Shown here piece by piece: positions 1 through 4,967 of a stretch of 6,346 bases of DNA. The position numbers and the translations under genes are program-made. How positions within the stretch are numbered: the stretch's first letter is position 1; every line of letters begins with the position of its first letter. The notes beneath the pieces were generated by a model. It searched no databases and was not told the DNA's origin. It saw only the letters and a program-made list of their open reading frames with translations. Source of the stretch: Kiritimatiellales bacterium (GTDB lineage: Bacteria; Verrucomicrobiota; Kiritimatiellia; Kiritimatiellales; Pontiellaceae); contig DAOVNC010000216.1 of the NCBI GenBank assembly GCA_030630445.1, positions 1-6,346 of the forward strand, in the 5' to 3' direction.

Positions 1-246
1 CAACCGGGCATAAAAACAACACTCAAACTCTCGCCAATACGCAAACCATTCCCATCAAAAGCCCTCTTTCGATCTACTTCGAGGATCCTGATCTCTCTGT
101 TTCATCGCTGTTGGCGCTTTCATAGAAAATTTTACAGAACCTAGAACACTATCAAAATGGTGCTTTGCAAACACCTGCTCAAACTAAGGGGTATTATATA
201 TATGAGGATCCCAGGGCCGAGTTTTAAACTGTGCAGATTGTACTTG
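1..246. other. Left-edge region without an assignable gene
   Basis: No coding region can be called here. Three frames are open from the left edge: plus frame 1 until a TAG near 142-144, plus frame 3 until a TAG at 123-125, and a minus frame that could start at an ATG at 123-121 or 105-103 and run off the edge. Plus frame 3 would be the last 40 codons of an upstream gene, and the minus frame would be the first codons of a divergent gene. Neither possible minus start has a visible ribosome binding site, and the window gives too little sequence to choose. Positions 185-210 are very AT-rich (TATTATATATAT) and begin with TAAGGGGTAT, which matches 9 of 10 bases of the half-site in the palindrome at 247-264. 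Nothing else is recognised. Confidence 0.3.
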
Positions 247-264
247 TTAGGGGTATGCCTCTAA
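247..264. promoter_or_regulatory. 18-bp palindromic operator candidate A
   Basis: The sequence TTAGGGGTATGCCTCTAA matches its own reverse complement at 14 of 18 positions. It lies 17 bp upstream of the -35 box, so its centre falls near -61.5 relative to the predicted transcript start, a spacing typical of class I activators. The downstream copy at 1498-1515 is a better palindrome (16 of 18), and the changes between the copies keep or improve symmetry, which suggests selection for a dimeric binding protein. The central bases are A|T, so the central CG common in LacI-type operators is absent. I cannot name the regulator family. A second, smaller dyad (GGC-CGAGA-GCC, 267-277) sits between it and the -35 box. 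Confidence 0.6.
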
Positions 265-281
265 TGGGCCGAGAGCCTGCC

Positions 282-310
282 TTGACAAGACATCTGCTTT
301 CCAATACATA
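282..310 (+). promoter_or_regulatory. Sigma70-type promoter for the dehydrogenase gene
   Basis: A perfect TTGACA (282-287) is followed by a 17-bp spacer and TACATA (305-310). The -35 box and spacing are ideal for a housekeeping sigma factor. The -10 box matches TATAAT at only three positions, as is common in activator-dependent promoters. The predicted start is near 317, giving a leader of about 84 nt. The same boxes with the same spacer occur in the second repeat copy, which supports their function beyond chance. Confidence 0.6.
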
Positions 311-317
311 TTTTAAC

Positions 318-334
318 CTGAAACTGCTCTTCAG
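318..334 (+). promoter_or_regulatory. Conserved 5'-leader stem-loop A
   Basis: CTGAA (318-322) can pair with TTCAG (330-334) across a 7-base loop, right at the predicted 5' end of the transcript. The whole stem-loop is identical in the second repeat copy. It could protect the mRNA 5' end or be a protein or RNA binding site. A second small hairpin, GGGC-GGGT-GCCC, lies at 347-358 but is not conserved. Confidence 0.35.
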
Positions 335-400
335 AACGATATCTCCGGGCGGGTGCCCTAATCGCCTGAAAAGCGGTTTCCTATCCATTGTTAAGTCGCC

Positions 401-1387
401 ATGCCCCTTCACGTCCACATTCAAGAACAGCAGCTCGCGTGTCAGGTCGATTTGATACGCCCATTGCTTGACCCTGACGTGACGATTTCCACGGGGGCTA
501 CCATCCCGCAGGAAACAGAGTTTCTCATCACGGAGCATTGTTCCGGAGGCCAGCTCGACCAGATCACCGCTCTAAAATGGATCCTGTTCCCCTGTGCAGG
601 GGTTCCCGTGCCTATGCGCGCGATCCTCGGGTCACGCCCCCATATCTCCGCTCACAATCTCCACTATAACGATATCTCCGTAGCAGAAACCGCCATTACT
701 CTTCTATTGGCAACCAGCAAACGCATCATTCCGTTAGATAAAAAACTTCGCCACGGATATTGGACGCCATCGACGGTCGACACCAGCCATGCGATGCTCT
801 TCGGATCAAAATGTCTCTTACTGGGTTTCGGTGCCATCGGTCAGAGGATTGCCCCCATTCTCAAGGCCTTAGGCATTGAGGTGACTGTCGTGAAACGCAC
901 CCCCAGCAGCGAGCTACCCTACGCCAGCCTACGTGTCGACCAATGGAAAAACGCTCTCCCGGAAACAGACATTCTCATCTCCGCACTTCCCGCAACGCCA
1001 GAAACGCACCAGATCATCGACCAATCCGTCCTCGCCGCCCTGCCAGACCATGCGATCTTCATCAATGTCGGCCGTGGAACCAATGTCGACGAACAAGCGC
1101 TCTACCATGCTCTTAAGAATGGCACCATCGGTGCAGCAGGTATCGATGTCTGGTGGAACTACCCGAGCAGCTACCCCTACATGCCAGATGATGATGCAAA
1201 CCCCTGTTTCCCTTCAGAATACCCCTATCAAGAACTTGATAATGTGGTGATGACACCGCACCGCGGGGCGGATTACCGTATGGAACATCTCCAGAAAAGA
1301 CTCCGCTCTATGCTCGCAGAACGCATCAACCAAGCCGCACAAGGAATCGACCTCCCCAATAAAATATCCCCCCAACATGGGTATTGA
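401..1387 (+). CDS. D-2-hydroxyacid dehydrogenase family protein with altered catalytic acid
   Basis: This 328-residue cytoplasmic protein belongs to the D-isomer-specific 2-hydroxyacid dehydrogenase family, which reduces 2-oxoacids or oxidises 2-hydroxyacids with NAD(P). The dinucleotide-binding motif GFGAIG is at residues 142-147, preceded by the family's typical VAE segment (94-96). K165-R166 stand where NAD-specific members have an acidic residue, so NADP(H) preference is likely. The catalytic Arg (R225 in NVGRGTNVD) and His (H287 in TPHRG) are present. The usual catalytic Glu of the DV-x-x-x-E-P stretch is replaced: the protein reads DVWWNYP, placing Y254 there. The Glu-to-His stretch is about ten residues longer than in SerA-type enzymes and is rich in Tyr, Pro and Asp. 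An in-frame TAA at 392-394 makes the ATG at 401 the first possible start, though no good Shine-Dalgarno sequence precedes it. The gene is monocistronic and transcribed from the copy A promoter. Substrate unknown; an inactive or divergent enzyme is possible. Confidence 0.9.
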   Translation: MPLHVHIQEQQLACQVDLIRPLLDPDVTISTGATIPQETEFLITEHCSGGQLDQITALKWILFPCAGVPVPMRAILGSRPHISAHNLHYNDISVAETAITLLLATSKRIIPLDKKLRHGYWTPSTVDTSHAMLFGSKCLLLGFGAIGQRIAPILKALGIEVTVVKRTPSSELPYASLRVDQWKNALPETDILISALPATPETHQIIDQSVLAALPDHAIFINVGRGTNVDEQALYHALKNGTIGAAGIDVWWNYPSSYPYMPDDDANPCFPSEYPYQELDNVVMTPHRGADYRMEHLQKRLRSMLAERINQAAQGIDLPNKISPQHGY

Positions 1388-1451
1388 TTCACCCCCAATG
1401 ACCCCCATTCATCGAATGATCGATTTAAACATCATCCAATAAAAATGGCTC

Positions 1452-1478
1452 CCCCTTGTCGACGACCGACAAATGGGG
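1452..1478 (+). terminator. Hairpin downstream of the dehydrogenase gene
   Basis: TTGTCG (1456-1461) pairs perfectly with CGACAA (1467-1472) around a 5-base loop. Outer C and G runs (1452-1455 with 1475-1478) can extend the stem across a 2-base bulge. It lies about 65 bp after the stop codon and before the second promoter module, a sensible place for transcription to end. No T run follows on the plus strand, so it is not a canonical intrinsic terminator. It could instead be an mRNA 3'-end stabiliser. Confidence 0.3.
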
Positions 1479-1497
1479 ATCGATCGGCCTCTGCCTG

Positions 1498-1515
1498 TTA
1501 GAGGCATGCCCCTAA
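1498..1515. promoter_or_regulatory. 18-bp palindromic operator candidate B
   Basis: TTAGAGGCATGCCCCTAA matches its reverse complement at 16 of 18 positions and aligns with the palindrome of copy A. It ends 18 bp before the -35 box, placing its centre near -62.5. A consensus of both sites is TTAGRGGYATGCCYCTAA. The site is probably bound by a dimeric regulator shared with the dehydrogenase gene; the regulator itself is not in the window. Confidence 0.62.
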
Positions 1516-1533
1516 ATGGGCAGAGAGCCTACT

Positions 1534-1562
1534 TTGACAAAACCCCTGCTTTCCAATACATA
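1534..1562 (+). promoter_or_regulatory. Sigma70-type promoter for the URO-D/sialidase unit
   Basis: TTGACA (1534-1539), a 17-bp spacer and TACATA (1557-1562) repeat the arrangement of the upstream promoter. The predicted start is near 1569, leaving an untranslated leader of about 147 nt before the preferred start codon at 1716. The leader holds the conserved stem-loop at 1570-1586 and a stronger hairpin at 1624-1640. Confidence 0.6.
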
Positions 1563-1569
1563 TTTCGAC

Positions 1570-1586
1570 CTGAAACTGCTCTTCAG
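1570..1586 (+). promoter_or_regulatory. Conserved 5'-leader stem-loop B
   Basis: This is the same stem (CTGAA with TTCAG) and identical 7-base loop as at 318-334, again at the predicted 5' end of the transcript. Identity of the whole block in two otherwise diverged copies argues that it is functional, as RNA or as DNA around the start site. Confidence 0.35.
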
Positions 1587-1623
1587 AACAACGTGTCCGG
1601 GCAGTCGTGCAAGCCTATCCGAC

Positions 1624-1640
1624 CCCACTGGATCAGTGGG
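1624..1640 (+). other. Strong hairpin in the URO-D mRNA leader
   Basis: CCCACTG (1624-1630) pairs perfectly with CAGTGGG (1634-1640) around a 3-base loop (GAT). It is found only in the leader of the second unit. A short T run (1656-1661) comes about 15 bases later, too far for a standard terminator, so attenuation is possible but not shown. The sequence could equally be a DNA palindrome read by a regulator. Confidence 0.35.
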
Positions 1641-1700
1641 TGAAGGGTGCGGAAAATTTTTAACCAACCGCCGGAGAGGTGGCATAAATTGAACTTAATG

Positions 1701-1706
1701 AAGGAG
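1701..1706 (+). promoter_or_regulatory. Ribosome binding site that decides the URO-D start
   Basis: AAGGAG sits 9 bases before the ATG at 1716. The longer frame can start at a GTG at 1647, but that codon has no well-spaced Shine-Dalgarno sequence, and the extra 23 residues it would add do not resemble the family's N-terminus. The ATG at 1716 is therefore preferred. Confidence 0.75.
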
Positions 1707-1715
1707 ATAGAGACG

Positions 1716-2744
1716 ATGAGAAATCCCGACCGGCTACGCTATATGAATGCGATCAACCATATTGAACAGCCTGAGATCCCCATGTTCGAGATCGAAGCTG
1801 ATATGGCGATTGTCAACCAGATCATGGATGCCAAATATAATATGGGGCAGCATTCATTTGAAATCCCCGTCGACGACCTGATCGAATTCAACCGGCGGCT
1901 AGGGAACGACATGATTTATTTCGGTCATGTCTGGCATTTGGGCCGCAAAGAAATGACCGATGATGTGGGGCGGGTTCATTACATTGATGGGATGATGAAG
2001 ACTCCTGAGGCGTTAAAGGAGATTACCTATCCGGACTTGGAACAGGTCGAACATCGGTTAGAGACTCTGTGCAATAAGGTGGATGGCACGGGCTTCGGGA
2101 TCGTCCATGGCGCCCAGACCTGCGGCTTTACCGTGCCCACCGCGATCGGTTACCAGGATTTCTGTTTCGCGGTTATCGATGAGCCGGAATTTGTCGAGGA
2201 CTTCCAGAAATATGTGCATGAGTACACCATGCGCGAGTTGGAAATGCTCCTTCAATACCCCATCGATGCGATCAAGATTGCCTCTGGCCTGACCACCAAC
2301 ACCGGAAGCATGATCTCGCCGGCAATGATGCAGGATTATGAGTATCGGTTTATTCGCGAGCAAGCGGAGCTGATTCGTTCCCGAGGTAAGAAGGTTCTCT
2401 TCCACATCGATGGACTGGTGGCCCCGCAGATCCCGATGCTTCTGGAGATGGGTTTGGATATTCTCAACCCGATCGACGCCAGCACGGAGGGACAGGACAT
2501 CTATGAGATTAAGAAACAGTTCGGGCCGCAACTGACCTTGCAGGGCAATATTAATATTGATGGAGTGCTGTTGCACGGCACACCAGACGAGGTCAAAGCC
2601 GATGTGCGCGAGCATCTCGATACGTTAGCCGTGGGCGGCGGGTATGTGATGGCGTCGAGCCATGACCTGCATCAGGATCTCCCCGTGGAGAATATTTATG
2701 CGATGCGTGATGCCACGCATGAATATCGTTTCCAATCGTCGTAA
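1716..2744 (+). CDS. Uroporphyrinogen decarboxylase (URO-D) superfamily protein
   Basis: This 342-residue soluble protein has the URO-D TIM-barrel fold, shared by haem-pathway HemE and by corrinoid-dependent methyltransferases such as MtaA and CmuA. The C-terminal half matches the superfamily well: a strand ending in FHIDG (229-233), then ILNPIDAS (249-256), LTLQGNINID (273-282), HGTPDEV (287-293), and VGGGYVMASSHDLHQDLP (306-323). In MtaA-type proteins the first of these is H-x-C and binds zinc; here it is H230-x-D232, so the usual zinc Cys is missing. The length and the absence of the HemE N-terminal signature argue against a true haem enzyme. Members like this are common in anaerobic glycan degraders, but their reactions are mostly unknown. 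It is the first gene of a unit with the sialidase, whose start lies 25 bp after this stop. Family confidence is high; function is not assigned. Confidence 0.88.
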   Translation: MRNPDRLRYMNAINHIEQPEIPMFEIEADMAIVNQIMDAKYNMGQHSFEIPVDDLIEFNRRLGNDMIYFGHVWHLGRKEMTDDVGRVHYIDGMMKTPEALKEITYPDLEQVEHRLETLCNKVDGTGFGIVHGAQTCGFTVPTAIGYQDFCFAVIDEPEFVEDFQKYVHEYTMRELEMLLQYPIDAIKIASGLTTNTGSMISPAMMQDYEYRFIREQAELIRSRGKKVLFHIDGLVAPQIPMLLEMGLDILNPIDASTEGQDIYEIKKQFGPQLTLQGNINIDGVLLHGTPDEVKADVREHLDTLAVGGGYVMASSHDLHQDLPVENIYAMRDATHEYRFQSS

Positions 2745-2769
2745 TGTCTAAAAAAGAAAGGGGCTAATA

Positions 2770-4860
2770 ATGAATAAGACAATGGCAGTTACGGGACTTA
2801 CACTTTGCTTGGGGATGAACTCCCTTTTCGCTGCAGAAAGTTTTAATTCCTATCGGCATGGAAACTTTGAAAAGCTCCAGAGCATCTACGGCCAGTTCAC
2901 CGCCGCGAAAGGGCATGCTGAGCTCTATAAAAAAAGTGCGGATGGTGACGGCGGCTCTCTGCGGGTCTTGGGGGGGAAGAACAAACAGGTCGTACTTGAA
3001 ATCAATGAACAAACCATCGCCGGCGAAGTATATGAAATTGGGTTTTGCGCCGAACGCTGGACTGGCGGAAAGCCCTTCGAATTTCAACTCGAAGCCAAAA
3101 TCAAAGGCAAGTGGGAAACGATTCACAATGGGAAAAACATCAAGGTTGGTGGTTTTTCTCCTCTTCAACGGGTGCGACTGAAGAAAGGCAAATTGACCGA
3201 GCTGCGTTTTACCTGCACCAGTCCTGAAAAGAGCGGGGTGCTCATCGACAGCCTGACCTTTTATAACAACAAGAAAATGGTGGTCGGAAAAATCATTGCA
3301 GACCAGAAGCAAACACCCCTGCTGAAGCGCAAAGACGATGCAACTTTAATCAGCTTTGTCGTTGAAGCTGAAGGCATGAAAGAAGCAGACAGCCTGATAG
3401 CGGTCGATCTCGATTTAACTGGAACCACGAAGCTTAATGATATCGAAGAGCTCTCTCTCTATGCCGGCGGTAGTGCAAGTCGTCTCGATCTGAATAACGC
3501 GAAACTCATCGGAAAAATTTCCAGACCAACGGCACAGAAAGTTTCATTCTCCGGCACGGCTGAACTTAGTGCAGGCATGAACCAGTTTTTTGTCGTCTGC
3601 AAAGTAAAACAAGGGGCCAGTCTGCTTAATAGAGTCGATGCGGCAATCACGGCAGTGCACTTTAAGAAACAGGGGAAAAAGAGGGTTGAAAACGGTAATC
3701 CGAAACCGGTGAAGCGCATTGGCTTCAATGTCGCTCACAGTGGCGACGAAGTTGTCAGAACATCGGGCGAAAGCATCACCTGCAAGCGCTTCCGCATTCC
3801 CGGCATGGTCACAAGCAAGGCTGGCACGGTATTGGCCGTTTACGATCTGCGCTGGTTCCAGAACGGCGACCTTCCGGGTGATGTTGATGTGGGCCTTAGC
3901 CGCTCCACCGACGGCGGCAAGAGCTGGGAGGCTCCGCGCCCTGTTCTCGATATGCAGGACTATCTTGGCCAACCTGAAAACAAAAACGGTGTCGGTGATC
4001 CGGCAATCCTCGTCGACCGGAAAACGGGTGATATTTTCATTTCCGGTTTGCTCGCCCACGGTCTCAGCAGTGGTTGGTACTGGGGGAAATCCAAGCCCGG
4101 CATGGATCCTGAAGAGACCGGTCAGGTCATTATCAACAAATCGTCCGATGATGGAAAAACATGGAGCAAACCGCTGAATATCACTTCCACGATCAAGGAT
4201 CCCGAATGGCAGCTAATGTTGCAGGGACCCGGGAAAGGCATCAGCATGCGAGACGGTACTTTGGTATTCGCCTTCCAGTACAAGGGCAACCTCGGCAGCA
4301 AGGACCATCCCAAATACAGTGCCCGTTCGAGTATTATGTACAGCAAGAACCACGGCAAGAGCTGGGTCGTCGCTCCCGGAGTCGATTACCATCAGGAGAC
4401 AACCGAAGCACAGGTCGTCGAACTTGATGACGGTTCGTTGATGCTCAACTGCCGCATATCCGCTGGCGGACGCGCCGTGTTTACCACCGACAATCTCGGC
4501 AAAAGCTGGAAACTGCATAAAACGTCCGGCCGCGGTACGTTTAACATGACGGGCTGCATGAGCAGTCTGGTGCGTTACTCATCGGTAAAAGACGGCGATA
4601 AACAAAGTATCCTACTGTTTTCCGGCCCTGCCGACGGGGGTAAAAAACGCCGCTCGCACATGTCCATTCGCTACAGCCTCGACGAAGGTGAAACCTGGAG
4701 CACTCCCTACCTGCTCGATGAACTTGGTGGTGCCTACTCCTGTTTAACCATCATCGGCAAAGGTAGGGATAAAAAGATCGGTATTATTTACGAAGGCAGC
4801 CAGTCGAACATGACCTTCGAGAAGCTGACTCTCGACGAGATTAGCGAATCCGGAAGGTAA
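2770..4860 (+). CDS. Secreted GH33 exo-alpha-sialidase
   Basis: This 696-residue exported enzyme is predicted to hydrolyse terminal sialic acids from glycoconjugates. A Sec signal peptide covers about residues 1-22 (cleavage near FAA|ES) and has no lipobox. Residues 23-170 form a beta-rich region, possibly carbohydrate-binding. Residues 175-310 resemble the BNR-associated sialidase N-terminal domain (LDLTGTTKLNDIEELSLY). The propeller follows, with five Asp-box-like repeats at 379-386, 458-465, 525-532, 573-580 and 636-643; the third and fourth are degenerate. Catalytic residues can be matched to the family: first Arg in FRIP (R342), acid/base Asp D359 in YDLR, Glu E546, second Arg R562, third Arg R628, nucleophile Tyr Y656 in AYS, and the supporting Glu E675 in IIYE. 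All are present, so it should be active. AAAGGGG lies just before the ATG at good spacing. It is probably co-transcribed with the URO-D gene from the 1534-1562 promoter. Sialic acid specificity (Neu5Ac, Kdn or others) and linkage are not readable from sequence. Confidence 0.93.
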   Translation: MNKTMAVTGLTLCLGMNSLFAAESFNSYRHGNFEKLQSIYGQFTAAKGHAELYKKSADGDGGSLRVLGGKNKQVVLEINEQTIAGEVYEIGFCAERWTGGKPFEFQLEAKIKGKWETIHNGKNIKVGGFSPLQRVRLKKGKLTELRFTCTSPEKSGVLIDSLTFYNNKKMVVGKIIADQKQTPLLKRKDDATLISFVVEAEGMKEADSLIAVDLDLTGTTKLNDIEELSLYAGGSASRLDLNNAKLIGKISRPTAQKVSFSGTAELSAGMNQFFVVCKVKQGASLLNRVDAAITAVHFKKQGKKRVENGNPKPVKRIGFNVAHSGDEVVRTSGESITCKRFRIPGMVTSKAGTVLAVYDLRWFQNGDLPGDVDVGLSRSTDGGKSWEAPRPVLDMQDYLGQPENKNGVGDPAILVDRKTGDIFISGLLAHGLSSGWYWGKSKPGMDPEETGQVIINKSSDDGKTWSKPLNITSTIKDPEWQLMLQGPGKGISMRDGTLVFAFQYKGNLGSKDHPKYSARSSIMYSKNHGKSWVVAPGVDYHQETTEAQVVELDDGSLMLNCRISAGGRAVFTTDNLGKSWKLHKTSGRGTFNMTGCMSSLVRYSSVKDGDKQSILLFSGPADGGKKRRSHMSIRYSLDEGETWSTPYLLDELGGAYSCLTIIGKGRDKKIGIIYEGSQSNMTFEKLTLDEISESGR

Positions 4861-4868
4861 TCAACTCG

Positions 4869-4891
4869 ACGCATCTTTGCAAGGCATGCGT
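4869..4891 (+). terminator. Possible terminator after the sialidase gene
   Basis: ACGCAT (4869-4874) pairs with ATGCGT (4886-4891). The inner CTT/AGG bases can add three pairs around a TGCA loop, leaving one bulged C. It starts 8 bases after the sialidase stop and is followed by TTGGTTC, a weak T-rich tail. Its place between convergent genes fits a terminator, but the stem is modest. The rest of 4861-4967 shows nothing else. Confidence 0.4.
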
Positions 4892-4967
4892 TTGGTTCAT
4901 CGGGATTTTCCACCCCGGAGGCTCGGAGATGCAGAGAGCAAGGGAATATCGAAATCCAGCACCTCCA

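Larger units (their letters stand above)
246..350 (+). repeat. Regulatory direct repeat, copy A
   Basis: This is one of two direct copies of a roughly 105-bp segment; the other is at 1497-1602. Hand alignment gives 90 identical columns of 106, with one single-base gap just after the palindrome. Conservation is uneven. The -35 box, the last part of the spacer, the -10 box and a 22-base block at the predicted transcript start are identical. Differences cluster in the first part of the spacer and at the downstream end. The repeat contains no coding signal and ends about 50 bp before the dehydrogenase start codon, so I read it as a duplicated promoter/operator module, not a mobile element: it has no transposase, terminal inverted repeats or target duplication. 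Confidence 0.9.
1497..1602 (+). repeat. Regulatory direct repeat, copy B
   Basis: This is the second copy of the segment at 246-350, in the same orientation and about 1.25 kb downstream, with one extra A between palindrome and promoter. It precedes the URO-D/sialidase gene pair. The two copies bracket the dehydrogenase gene, so recombination between them would delete that gene precisely. The sequence between copy B and the URO-D start (1603-1715) shares no similarity with the region after copy A, so only the control module is duplicated. Confidence 0.9.

Noticed and set aside
150..200. Possible third, degenerate copy of the promoter module
   Set aside because: TTTGCAAACACCTGCT resembles the -35 and spacer of copy B, but the upstream elements are missing, the -10 spacing does not fit, and the match needs several gaps.
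224..538. 104-codon minus-strand open frame across copy A and the dehydrogenase start
   Set aside because: It overlaps the conserved promoter module and the start of a well-supported gene, and shows no protein-family features.
1412..1425. Small dyad ATCGA-ATGA-TCGAT after the dehydrogenase stop
   Set aside because: It has only five AT-rich pairs and no T run; this is expected by chance.
246..1602. CRISPR array or insertion sequence
   Set aside because: There are only two copies, 1.25 kb apart, with an ordinary gene between them. No spacers, cas genes, transposase or terminal inverted repeats are seen.
2058..2615. 185-codon minus-strand open frame inside the URO-D gene
   Set aside because: The plus-strand frame carries clear URO-D motifs throughout this stretch; the antisense frame has no family features.
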